NCBI GenBank assembly: GCA_018819325.1
Contig: JAHJQJ010000016.1
Coordinates: forward strand, 1-13,059
Direction of reading: 5' to 3'
Length of the DNA: 13,059 nt
Origin: Patescibacteria group bacterium
GTDB taxonomy: Bacteria > Patescibacteriota > Microgenomatia > UBA1400 > MFAQ01
Positions 1-6,894 of this stretch are shown piece after piece. A model generated the notes under the pieces. The model had not been told where the DNA came from. It saw only the letters and a list, made by a program, of their open reading frames with translations, and ran no database searches. Numbering within the stretch: the stretch's first letter is position 1; the number at the start of each line of letters is the position of its first letter. The translations under genes were made by a program, and so were the position numbers.

Positions 1-44
1 ACGGAATTGACTACACTATCTGGCTAAACAATTTTGCAGAATGA
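1..44 (+). CDS. 3' end of an upstream dockerin-tailed protein (partial)
   Basis: Only the last codons are in the window. Read in the frame that starts with GGA at base 3, they give GIDYTIWLNNFAE and then TGA at 42-44. This is identical to the last 13 residues of the complete protein that follows, so the upstream gene very likely ends in the same dockerin-like second calcium loop and is a tandem paralogue. Its stop overlaps the next start as ATGA (41-44), which points to one transcript and coupled translation. The catalytic or binding part lies outside the window, so its function cannot be stated. Confidence 0.8.
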   Translation, partial: GIDYTIWLNNFAE

Positions 45-60
45 ATACTATAAAAAAGTT
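1..60 (+). repeat. Direct repeat, upstream copy (pairs with 1671-1730)
   Basis: Bases 1-60 match 1671-1730 at 55 of 60 positions (differences at 17, 41, 43, 54 and 58). The match covers the last dockerin codons, the stop and about 16 bases beyond. It stops at base 61, where this copy runs on into the signal peptide of the next gene while the other copy runs into parA. The left end is outside the window. The simplest reading is a tandem duplication of a dockerin-tailed gene together with its 3' junction. Confidence 0.85.
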
Positions 61-1714
61 ACTAATACTTCAAGTTTGTTTAGCTGCCATATGGTCTATT
101 TTTCCTATTCAGGCTTACGCTATCGATCCACAATATATTTTCGTTCGAAAAAATCCTATGTATTGCAATCCGTCAGATTGCAGCCAACTATGGAATATGG
201 CTAATCCCAACCTTGACCTATACCCAGGAATTATCGACATCTACAATAAAGTCGGTCACGGTACCGATCAAAGAAAACTAGGTATCGGCGTTGAAATTCT
301 TTATTTCGAATACGACTTCAACGCCGTACGAGATTCTTTAGAGAAATTACTTGATTATTCCAAAATCCATACTGTACCTATTTTTCTCAGTTTGGGTGGA
401 TTTCAATGGTGGGATACCCAGCCAAACCTTTGGAATTGGTGGGATCCAAATGGTCCCGGATATAATTTGAATAACAAAAATAACGTAGAGTGGACTTGTG
501 GAAACTCTTCTTGCGCTCTAAGAAAATCCTGGCGTAATTGGGGAAATGAAATAGAGGTCAAACCTCACCCCAATCTTGCCAGTCGACCTTTTATTGATGC
601 CAACAAAAATAGTTTAGATCAACTAATACCCATCATTGTCAATTGGTACGACAATGACCTTTCAACAGATCAGAAATGGCTTTTTGGTGGAATTTCTTTA
701 GGAATAGAGATAGATATAGGGGGTAATTACTATTATCCAGGTGGAGGGATAGGGAGTAGCCAACAACTTGGATACGCTGCAATAAACACACTAGGTCTTT
801 CTGGAATAACTACCGCCAATTTTAATACCATAGTCAGAAATTATATAAACGAACTAGATAAAAAAGCCTTTGATTTAGGAATTCCTAGAAATAAAATTTT
901 TAATCATATAGGTGGTTCCGATCTGCTCCCCCCTCAAAACAATCTTGTTCACCAAACTGCAGAGGCATCCGTGAGTACATATGGCAATCCAGGTTGGAGT
1001 TTTTACGATGACATTACAAAAAACCCACAAAATTACCCAGGTCTATCTACCTCTCTTGATCAAGTAGGCAATAACACATGGGCATCACCAGAATGGCTAA
1101 CATTTGCAGGCAATTACGATGGTTGGGTTCAAGCCCTAAGAGCTTCGTTAAATTATCGCAACAACCGTTTTATCAATATTGCCAACTGGGAAGAAATACG
1201 GGATCATCAATATATTTTGGATGCCATAAACACAGTAGTTAACGAAAATCCTACCTGCTGGGTTGCTGCACCCCAAATGCAAAGTGTCAATGTTAATGGT
1301 GATACTGTCACTTTAACATGGCAAAAAGGAACAAATAACGATGCTGTCTATTTAAATATTTCTACAGTAGGAGATTTTAATGTAACAGGAATATTTAAAA
1401 CCATAAACATTGCAAATGAAAATGTAACAAACTTGTCTAGCTGGACAAAAAACAATCTTAATGGTGGTAAATACTACTGGGGGTTAATTGCAGATGGTTG
1501 CGGCAATCAAAGAAAGATTGCCGATGGATCATTTATGGTTGGATCCCTCCCTGGCGACGCCAACGCCGATGGCCTAGTCAACACGGCCGACTACACCATC
1601 TGGGCTAACCATTACCCACAAGCTCAATCAGGTCAAGAAAATGGAGATTTTAATCAAGACAATCAAGTAAACGGAATTGACTACACCATCTGGCTAAACA
1701 ATTTTGCAGAGTAA
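41..1714 (+). CDS. Exported protein, possible glycoside hydrolase-like barrel, with Fn3-like and C-terminal dockerin-like domains
   Basis: 557 aa. Residues 1-27 are a signal peptide: basic NTIKK, a hydrophobic core, and AYA before IDPQY, so the protein is exported. Residues about 30-400 are rich in Trp, Tyr and Asn and have alternating hydrophobic strands (GIGVEILYF 81-89, FLSLGGFQWW near 115-124, GISLGIEIDIGG 217-228, INIANWEEI near 378-386). This resembles a TIM-barrel glycoside hydrolase. E223 and E384/E385 sit at strand ends and could be the acid pair; this is inference and no family was recognised with certainty. Residues about 406-500 look like an Fn3-type beta domain, where C406 and C487 could pair. 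Residues 505-557 form a dockerin type I-like duplex with two EF-hand-like loops, D506-x-N-x-D510 ... D517 and D536-x-N-x-D540 ... D547. The start is the ATG inside the ATGA overlap. No cohesin is visible here. Confidence 0.85.
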   Translation: MNTIKKLLILQVCLAAIWSIFPIQAYAIDPQYIFVRKNPMYCNPSDCSQLWNMANPNLDLYPGIIDIYNKVGHGTDQRKLGIGVEILYFEYDFNAVRDSLEKLLDYSKIHTVPIFLSLGGFQWWDTQPNLWNWWDPNGPGYNLNNKNNVEWTCGNSSCALRKSWRNWGNEIEVKPHPNLASRPFIDANKNSLDQLIPIIVNWYDNDLSTDQKWLFGGISLGIEIDIGGNYYYPGGGIGSSQQLGYAAINTLGLSGITTANFNTIVRNYINELDKKAFDLGIPRNKIFNHIGGSDLLPPQNNLVHQTAEASVSTYGNPGWSFYDDITKNPQNYPGLSTSLDQVGNNTWASPEWLTFAGNYDGWVQALRASLNYRNNRFINIANWEEIRDHQYILDAINTVVNENPTCWVAAPQMQSVNVNGDTVTLTWQKGTNNDAVYLNISTVGDFNVTGIFKTINIANENVTNLSSWTKNNLNGGKYYWGLIADGCGNQRKIADGSFMVGSLPGDANADGLVNTADYTIWANHYPQAQSGQENGDFNQDNQVNGIDYTIWLNNFAE

Positions 1715-1730
1715 ATACTATAATAAAATT
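1671..1730 (+). repeat. Direct repeat, downstream copy (pairs with 1-60)
   Basis: Second copy of the gene-end repeat. Here the stop is TAA rather than TGA, there is no overlapping ATG, and the AT-rich tail after the stop contains the perfect -10 box used by parA. In the other copy the equivalent tail is coding (first residues of the 557-aa protein). Confidence 0.85.
1695..1730 (+). promoter_or_regulatory. Promoter of the ParA-type gene, predicted leaderless
   Basis: A perfect TATAAT lies at 1719-1724 with exactly 6 nt between it and the ATG at 1731, so transcription would begin at or next to the A of the start codon. A weak -35 candidate, TAAACA, is at 1695-1700 with an 18-nt spacer. There is no Shine-Dalgarno sequence before 1731, which fits a leaderless mRNA. 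The -35 lies inside the dockerin coding sequence. Confidence 0.6.
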
Positions 1731-2558
1731 ATGAAGTTTCCTCGTACAAAAAAGGTCTTGTTTGCCAATAATAAGGGTGGGGTTGGTAAAACAACACTAG
1801 CTTTCAACTGTGCCATGTCTTTTGCCAAACAAGGCTATAAAACGGTCTTAGTTGACCTAGATCCACAATGCAATCTTTCACGATTAGCTTTAGGAGATCG
1901 TTATTACGAAAAAACTTTATTTTCTTCAACAGAAAAGAACATTTTTGATGTATTAAAAGGAGTGGTCGAAGGCGGTTCAGATATTGACTTAAGCGTTCCT
2001 TTCATTAAGATTCCAAATAGTGATAACAATCTTTCTTTAATGAAAGGTAGCGTTAGGCTTTCGCTTTATGAAAATTTATTAGTAACCGCTTATGGTCAAG
2101 CCGCGGCAGGGCAACAACTTGGATACTTTCAAACCAGTGCTATCGATAGATTTCTTAGGGAAAAAGGGTTGAATGATGAAATTGATATTTTTGTTATTGA
2201 TACGTCACCCAGCCTTTCACTTTTGAACCAGATTATCTTTCTTGGTGCTGATTATTTTATTGTTCCAATGATGCCCGACGCCTTCAGCGTTCAAGGGATT
2301 GAGAATTTTGGTAGTATGTTTGAAAAATGGAAGCAAAATTGGAAAGTGACTGCCAAGGCTCTTTCTGGTAATACAGAGAGTAAGTTTGTGCTATCTGGAG
2401 ATGGTTTGTTTATTGGATACATCCTTAATTCGTACAACGTATATGGTAAACAACCAATTAACAAAATTCACATTGGAACCAAGGAAAATATTGAAAAATC
2501 AAAGAAAGAATTTAGGGCTTTATCAGATAAAATATTGAAAATATTGGCCGAATATTAG
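1731..2558 (+). CDS. ParA/Soj-family (MinD-like) P-loop ATPase, orphan
   Basis: 275 aa from the ATG at 1731. Deviant Walker A NKGGVGKTT at residues 14-22 (signature lysine K15, catalytic-loop K20), Walker A' VDLDPQCN at 41-48, Walker B IDIFVIDTSPS at 151-161. This is the ParA family that forms ATP-dependent dimers on DNA or membrane and positions chromosomes, plasmids or protein complexes. No N-terminal HTH is present, so it is of the short Soj/ParA-Ib type. A TTG start at 1704 would stay in frame, but the first family motif begins soon after 1731 and the promoter geometry favours 1731. No ParB or parS is seen nearby; the next plus-strand gene is rpsT, beyond the minus-strand pair. The cargo is unknown. 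Its stop abuts the lepA stop with 0 bp between them. Confidence 0.9.
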   Translation: MKFPRTKKVLFANNKGGVGKTTLAFNCAMSFAKQGYKTVLVDLDPQCNLSRLALGDRYYEKTLFSSTEKNIFDVLKGVVEGGSDIDLSVPFIKIPNSDNNLSLMKGSVRLSLYENLLVTAYGQAAAGQQLGYFQTSAIDRFLREKGLNDEIDIFVIDTSPSLSLLNQIIFLGADYFIVPMMPDAFSVQGIENFGSMFEKWKQNWKVTAKALSGNTESKFVLSGDGLFIGYILNSYNVYGKQPINKIHIGTKENIEKSKKEFRALSDKILKILAEY

Positions 2559-4319
2559 CTACTTAATAGTGGCCAGAAAGGCAGATTGGGGGAGTTGGAC
2601 AGAACCGAACTGCTTCATACGCTTCTTGCCCTTTTTTTGTTTTTCTAAAAGTTTTTTTCTTCTAGTGGCATCTCCGCCATAAAGTTTGGCGGTAACGTCT
2701 TTTCTAAAGGCCTTAACCGTTTCTCTGGCAATTATTTTGCCACCCCAGGCTACTTGAATTGGTATTTCAAATTGCTGTCTGGGAATAGCCTCTTTTAATT
2801 TTCTTACTAATTTTTTAGCTCTTTCTTGAGCTTGTTCCTCTACGCAGACAAGTGAAAACGGCTCAAACTCATCGTGGTTTAGTAGAACAGAAAGTTTAAC
2901 CAATTTAGCGGGTTGCCAACCTGACAATTGGTAGTCTAACGAGGCAAAACCAGATGAAACGGACTTAAGTTGATCATGAAGAGAGGTAATAACCTCGATC
3001 AATGGTATAGAGTAACTTAGTTGAACCAGTTTATCTATGTAAGTCATTTCTAATAGTTGACCACGAATATTTTGACAAAGCTTTATAACCGCACCTAAAT
3101 ATTCTTCTGGGGTAATTACCTGAACTGTGGCAAACGGTTCCAGCGTTTCTTTGATTTGGCCAGGATCAGGAAAACTAGAGGGAGAACTAAAACTAATTGT
3201 CTCACCCGTTTTTAACACAGCCTTATACTCAACCGTAGGTGCAATGCCAATTACGGAAACCGCAAACTCACGCTCTAGTCTTTCGCTGACTACCTCGGCG
3301 TGCAGTAGTCCCAAGAAACCCACTTTGACACCCTGACCAAGTACTAATGAAGACGTCGGTTCCGTGGTTAATGAAGAGTCGTTTAATTTTAGTTTTTCTA
3401 GTGCGTCTAATAGATCATGATATCTACTGTTATCTGTTGGAAATATATCTTGATAAACGTTGGGCTTAATCTCTCTGTATCCAGGCAATGCCTGAACTGA
3501 TTCAGATTGGTTTAGAGTAATGGTGTCACCAACCTTGATTAAACGGATGTCTTTAAAACCAGTAACAATGTAACCAACCATGCCTGAAGAAAGAGAAGTT
3601 TGGGGTGTTCTTTTTGGCGTAAAGGTACCAAACTCAACCGGAGAGAATTTTATATTTGAAGATAAAAACTTAAGTGGGGTATTTTTGACAATAGACCCTT
3701 GAAATAGCCTAACAAAAGCGATGGCCCCAAGGTGTGGGTGGTAGATAGAGTTGAATACCAACGCCTTGAGTTTATCGTCTTTAATAGACGCAGGTGGGCA
3801 AAGCTTGATTACCTTTTCTAACAGCTCCTCTATGTTTTTTCCGGTTTTGGCAGATATTAACGTGGGTTCTATGTAATCACTACCCAGTAGCACCTCAAGT
3901 TGTTTACTGCTGGCAGATATGTCTGCCAACGGAGAATCTATCTTGTTAATTACGGGAATTATAGTTAGCTTTTGTTTTTTTGCCAATCTTAAGTTGGCAA
4001 TGGTTTGGGCCTGAACACCCTTGGTAGCGTCTACCAAAAGAATAGCTGCCTCACAAGCCTGCAGGGCCCTTTCAACCTCGTAATTAAAATCTACGTGACC
4101 AGGAGTATCGATTAAATTTAAGGTGTAATCTTGATACTTCATGGTAACGGGGGCAAGTTTAATGGTGATCCCCCGCTCACGTTCTATTGGATTGCTATCC
4201 AACAACTGTTCCTTCATCAAACGAGAAGATACCGTTCCGGTGATTTCAAGTAGGCGGTCAGCCAAGGTAGATTTACCAGCATCGATATGGGCAATAATAG
4301 AGAAATTACGAATATTCAT
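2559..4319 (-). CDS. lepA: Elongation factor 4 (LepA), ribosome back-translocase GTPase
   Basis: 586 aa, close to the usual length of about 600. The G domain carries G1 AHIDAGKST (10-18), G2 RGITIK (49-54), G3 DTPGHVDF (71-78), G4 NKID (125-128) and G5 SAKTG (156-160). EF-G-like domains II, III and V follow, then the LepA-specific C-terminal domain with its basic tail (YGGDATRRKKLLEKQKKGKK region), which distinguishes it from EF-G. The protein binds stalled or mispositioned ribosomes and acts in the cytoplasm. One oddity is Ala14 in the P-loop: LepA proteins I know read HIDHGKST there, whereas HIDAGK is the EF-G form. The start ATG (4319-4317) overlaps the murJ stop as ATGA, so it is probably translationally coupled to murJ. 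It converges with parA without a spacer, and no terminator is visible. Confidence 0.96.
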   Translation of the reverse strand: MNIRNFSIIAHIDAGKSTLADRLLEITGTVSSRLMKEQLLDSNPIERERGITIKLAPVTMKYQDYTLNLIDTPGHVDFNYEVERALQACEAAILLVDATKGVQAQTIANLRLAKKQKLTIIPVINKIDSPLADISASSKQLEVLLGSDYIEPTLISAKTGKNIEELLEKVIKLCPPASIKDDKLKALVFNSIYHPHLGAIAFVRLFQGSIVKNTPLKFLSSNIKFSPVEFGTFTPKRTPQTSLSSGMVGYIVTGFKDIRLIKVGDTITLNQSESVQALPGYREIKPNVYQDIFPTDNSRYHDLLDALEKLKLNDSSLTTEPTSSLVLGQGVKVGFLGLLHAEVVSERLEREFAVSVIGIAPTVEYKAVLKTGETISFSSPSSFPDPGQIKETLEPFATVQVITPEEYLGAVIKLCQNIRGQLLEMTYIDKLVQLSYSIPLIEVITSLHDQLKSVSSGFASLDYQLSGWQPAKLVKLSVLLNHDEFEPFSLVCVEEQAQERAKKLVRKLKEAIPRQQFEIPIQVAWGGKIIARETVKAFRKDVTAKLYGGDATRRKKLLEKQKKGKKRMKQFGSVQLPQSAFLATIK

Positions 4320-5971
4320 ACCTGGTCGGCGACAGAGGTTTCTATAACTTCGTCTGTCTGGATTAGTAGTCGACGCCAGTTACCAATTTTTTTAGTCAGA
4401 CTCAAGACGGATTTAAGTTGGTCAACCTTAAGAATCCAGGAAAAGAAAAGATAAACGGCAAAACCAATTAAACTTACAATTATGGTTAATAAAACTAAGG
4501 AGAATGTTCTGGTGGTGTCAAAGACGAACTGGTCAAGTAATCTCATTGGAAACCAAAGAGAAATGGCGGTTAAGAAACTTACAAAGGTCATTTTGATAAT
4601 GGGAACGGTAATATTTAGTGGGCCAATTTTCTTATTTACTAATATAAGTAGAATTAGGAAATTTAATAGATTACTTAAACTAAGTGATGAAGTGATTCCC
4701 AGTACGCCCAGATTAAGTTGTCTGGTACTAACGTAGGCGGTAAGGCAAAAAAATGTAATAGTTATTAAGCTAATTGTTAGCGGAGTGCGGGTGTTCTTCT
4801 TAGCATGAAAAGCTCTAGTTAAAAGGTGGTTAGCAGCCTGCGGAGCAATAGAAAGAGCCAGTAGTGCCAAGGCCTTGGCAGTTAACAAGGTGGCTTGCCA
4901 GGGAAAAGAACTAGCACCAAAGACCAAACGGACTAAGGGGATACGCAACACAAGAATTAAAACGCTGGCTGGCAAGGCAAAGAAAAAGATTTGCAAAGTT
5001 GACTGAGAAAGAATACTGATAAATTGAGGTTTATTTTTTAAACTGGCATTGACAGATAAAATTGGAAAAGAAGCCTGGGCCAGCGAGACTCCAAAAAGAG
5101 TGATGGGTAAAACATAAAGTTGGCGAGCAAAACTAAAAATGGCCAGCGATCCAGCACTAAGCAAAGAAGTAAGATTAACCGCAACCCACCGCTCTATTTG
5201 TGACAAACTAAGAGCGGCCGTTCTTGGTGGCATCAGTCTAAAGATTGTTTTTGTACCAGGATTTTGGGGTTGAAAAATAATTTTGGGTGAGAATCCCAAG
5301 GCTCTGGCCCAGGGTAGTTGAACCAGTAAATGAAGCAGAGCACCAAAAACGATACCTATAGCAGCAGAGTAAATGCCAAATTTTGCTGACAAAAAGAAAA
5401 TACCCGCAATGGTGCCAAGGTTGTAAAAGATAGGGGCCAAGGCAGGAACCAAAAAACGCCTGTGGGCTTGCAGAATGCTGGTCAAAAACGCAGAGACGGT
5501 AAATAAAAGTTGAGCTAAAGACATGATACGAATCAGGTTGACCATTAAATTAAGTTGAGGCTCTGGGTAATGGGTGATTAAACCAGCTATTGGCTTGGCA
5601 AAGATTATTAATAAAATAGTAATGATAACTTGAATGAAAGCTAAACTAGTAAGAGTGCTATTGGCCATTTTGTTGGCCCTGATTAAAGATTTTTTCTGGA
5701 TATATTCTTGGTATACAGGAATAAAAGAAGCAGATAATGCACCCATTATTAGAAGTTGAAACAAGGTGTCTGGAACTATAAAGGCGGCAAAATAGACGTC
5801 TAAATCTGCTTCTAGGCCACTAAAGAACCTAGAAACCAATAAGCGGTTGCGAACCAGGCCCAAAAGAGCAGAGACTAAATAAGACAAAGCAATAATGGCA
5901 GCGGCGGAGAGAATGGTGTTGTTTTGTCTGTTTAATATATTTTTAGATTGACGGAGTATCTTTTTTACCAT
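4316..5971 (-). CDS. murJ: MurJ/MviN-family lipid II flippase
   Basis: 551 aa, nearly all hydrophobic helices, consistent with the 14-helix MurJ fold (usual length about 510-550). The family signature is clear near residues 65-90: AAFIVPDTLFQLLIMGALSA followed by SFIPVYQEY, preceded by an Arg-rich first-helix end (R41, R43, R48) of the kind that lines the MurJ cavity. It moves lipid-linked peptidoglycan precursor across the inner membrane. It is the first gene of the minus-strand pair with lepA. It is expressed from the palindromic divergent promoter; its ATG at 5971-5969 is 6 nt after a TAAAAT box and has no Shine-Dalgarno, so a leaderless mRNA is predicted. The C-terminal about 25 residues are polar and cytoplasmic-looking. 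Confidence 0.93.
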   Translation of the reverse strand: MVKKILRQSKNILNRQNNTILSAAAIIALSYLVSALLGLVRNRLLVSRFFSGLEADLDVYFAAFIVPDTLFQLLIMGALSASFIPVYQEYIQKKSLIRANKMANSTLTSLAFIQVIITILLIIFAKPIAGLITHYPEPQLNLMVNLIRIMSLAQLLFTVSAFLTSILQAHRRFLVPALAPIFYNLGTIAGIFFLSAKFGIYSAAIGIVFGALLHLLVQLPWARALGFSPKIIFQPQNPGTKTIFRLMPPRTAALSLSQIERWVAVNLTSLLSAGSLAIFSFARQLYVLPITLFGVSLAQASFPILSVNASLKNKPQFISILSQSTLQIFFFALPASVLILVLRIPLVRLVFGASSFPWQATLLTAKALALLALSIAPQAANHLLTRAFHAKKNTRTPLTISLITITFFCLTAYVSTRQLNLGVLGITSSLSLSNLLNFLILLILVNKKIGPLNITVPIIKMTFVSFLTAISLWFPMRLLDQFVFDTTRTFSLVLLTIIVSLIGFAVYLFFSWILKVDQLKSVLSLTKKIGNWRRLLIQTDEVIETSVADQV

Positions 5972-6007
5972 GTGGTGATTTTATATGTTAAAATCACCAC
6001 ATGCCAA
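5965..6007. promoter_or_regulatory. Symmetric divergent promoter in a perfect 35-bp inverted repeat (murJ / rpsT)
   Basis: Arms of 15 nt at 5969-5983 (catgtggtgatttta) and 5989-6003 (taaaatcaccacatg) are exact reverse complements around a 5-nt centre. The outermost three bases of each arm are the start codon of a gene: murJ to the left, rpsT to the right. Plus strand: -35 TTACCA 5965-5970, 18-nt spacer, TG at 5986-5987 as an extended -10, -10 TAAAAT 5989-5994, then 6 nt to ATG. Minus strand: -35 TTGGCA 6007-6002, 18-nt spacer, -10 TAAAAT 5983-5978, then 6 nt to ATG. Each -35 lies in the first codons of the opposite gene. Both mRNAs are predicted leaderless. The symmetry could also serve as a dimer operator. 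Confidence 0.75.
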
Positions 6008-6240
6008 TAACAAAATCAGCAATCAAAAAAGTTAGGGTTGATGAGCGAAAGCAAAAATTCAACAAAATCGTTAGAACTAAAGCACTAAGTGCCATTAAAT
6101 CTTTTAGAGTTTCTCCCAAAAAGAAAAGTTTGCCTGCTTTGTTTTCTGCCATCGATAGGGCCGCCAAGAAAAAAATCTTTCATAAAAAGAAAGCAGATAG
6201 GCTGAAGTCGCGTCTTGCTAAACTGGTTCAGAAAAAATAA
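6001..6240 (+). CDS. rpsT: 30S ribosomal protein S20
   Basis: 79 aa, highly basic and helical. It matches S20: an N-terminal KSAIKK segment, a long first helix, and the conserved AIDRAAKKKIFHKKKADRLKSR region, which corresponds to the GLIHKNKAARHK part of the E. coli protein. It is somewhat shorter than the usual 85-90 aa, with the loss mainly in the middle loop. It binds 16S rRNA in the small subunit. It is monocistronic by position: a divergent promoter in front and a palindromic repeat plus a new promoter behind. The ATG is 6 nt after the -10 box, with no Shine-Dalgarno. Confidence 0.93.
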   Translation: MPITKSAIKKVRVDERKQKFNKIVRTKALSAIKSFRVSPKKKSLPALFSAIDRAAKKKIFHKKKADRLKSRLAKLVQKK

Positions 6241-6248
6241 CCACAGTC

Positions 6249-6310
6249 GTCATTCTGGTAAGTGAGTCTTCGAACGTATCCAGAATCGATTCTGGATAAG
6301 CCAGAATGAC
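6249..6310. repeat. Dispersed palindromic element, intergenic copy (A)
   Basis: A 62-bp element with terminal inverted repeats gtcattctgg (6249-6258) and ccagaatgac (6301-6310), and an inner perfect 22-bp palindrome at 6277-6298 (tatccagaat / attctggata, with CG at the centre). Its blocks recur in the same order inside the coding region at 9274-9364, and its right half recurs at 8539-8561. It lies 8 bp after rpsT and could fold in the mRNA 3' end, but no T-run follows, so it is not a classical terminator. It resembles small non-autonomous palindromic repeats. Confidence 0.75.
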
Positions 6311-6333
6311 AAGAGAAAGGAAAACTGTATACT
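6306..6333 (+). promoter_or_regulatory. Promoter of the pilN operon, predicted leaderless
   Basis: -35 ATGACA at 6306-6311 (5 of 6 to consensus), 16-nt spacer, -10 TATACT at 6328-6333 (5 of 6), then 6 nt to the ATG at 6340. Most of the -35 is formed by the last bases of the palindromic element, so the element appears to supply half of this promoter. Confidence 0.55.
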
Positions 6334-6339
6334 AGTTAT

Positions 6340-6894
6340 ATGTCTGCCAGGAAGTTTATAAAGGTAAATTTGTTGCCTAAAGATGCTTTTGAAATAAGTT
6401 TCTTGGGGCAGTTTCTAAAATGGTCGTTGACCGCGGGAAGAGTAATGGTAGTCTTAACAGAGTTTGTGGTAATTTTGGCATTTTCCTCTAGATTTTGGTT
6501 TGACAAAAAGTTAAATGATCTTAGAGAAACTAATGGCTATAAACAAACAACTATTCAAAGTTACGTGGCAACCGAAGAAGAAATGAGACTAATTTTGGCA
6601 AGGCAAACAGTAGTAGAGAGTTTTTTAGATAACAGACTGCAAATTAGCAATGGATTAGATAAGTTAAAGCTATCGTTACCCAGTGGAGCAGTGCTAGACC
6701 AGGTAAACTTCGTACCAGGCAGAGTCAGTATTGCAGGTATAGCTGGATCTGAGCAAGCCTTAATCCAGACAATTAATGCTATGAAGTTCTATCCAAATAT
6801 AAAAAAAGTGGACATAAAAAGAATCGAGTTTAACCAAAAAAAAGGCGGTGTAGTGTTTGAAATTATTAGCCATCTGGGGGAGGATAAAAAATGA
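6340..6894 (+). CDS. pilN: PilN-like type IV pilus platform protein
   Basis: 184 aa. The N-terminus has KVNLLPKD (8-15), the short conserved NLLP motif through which PilN binds the cytoplasmic actin-like PilM. One membrane helix follows at about 28-52, then a coiled-coil stretch at about 53-95, and a small alpha/beta ferredoxin-like domain at about 105-180. PilN joins PilO in the inner-membrane alignment platform of type IV pili or related secretion machines. No pilM is in the window, so it must lie elsewhere or be absent. The stop overlaps the next start (ATGA, 6891-6894). It has its own promoter just upstream, which marks it as the first gene of the run. Confidence 0.82.
   Translation: MSARKFIKVNLLPKDAFEISFLGQFLKWSLTAGRVMVVLTEFVVILAFSSRFWFDKKLNDLRETNGYKQTTIQSYVATEEEMRLILARQTVVESFLDNRLQISNGLDKLKLSLPSGAVLDQVNFVPGRVSIAGIAGSEQALIQTINAMKFYPNIKKVDIKRIEFNQKKGGVVFEIISHLGEDKK
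6879..6883 (+). promoter_or_regulatory. Strong Shine-Dalgarno before pilO
   Basis: GGAGG at 6879-6883, 7 nt before the ATG at 6891 and inside the pilN coding region. It shows that this organism uses ordinary Shine-Dalgarno initiation for an internal operon gene, in contrast to the four promoter-proximal genes, which lack one. Confidence 0.75.

Noticed and set aside
74..79. Cys13 in the signal peptide (LQVC) as a lipobox
   Set aside because: Gln and Val before the Cys do not fit a lipobox, and a better signal peptidase I site (AYA) follows.
1704..1730. TTG start at 1704 for the ParA-type gene, overlapping the dockerin gene
   Set aside because: The extra residues do not belong to the family, and the perfect TATAAT at 1719-1724 would lie inside the coding region. 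ATG 1731 fits both homology and promoter.
2625..2665. T-runs just after parA as an intrinsic terminator
   Set aside because: No stem precedes them; they are the antisense of Lys-rich codons in the LepA C-terminus.
6241..6320. Classical rho-independent terminator after rpsT
   Set aside because: Stems are present, but what follows is A/G-rich and not a T-run; the structure is better explained as the dispersed repeat.
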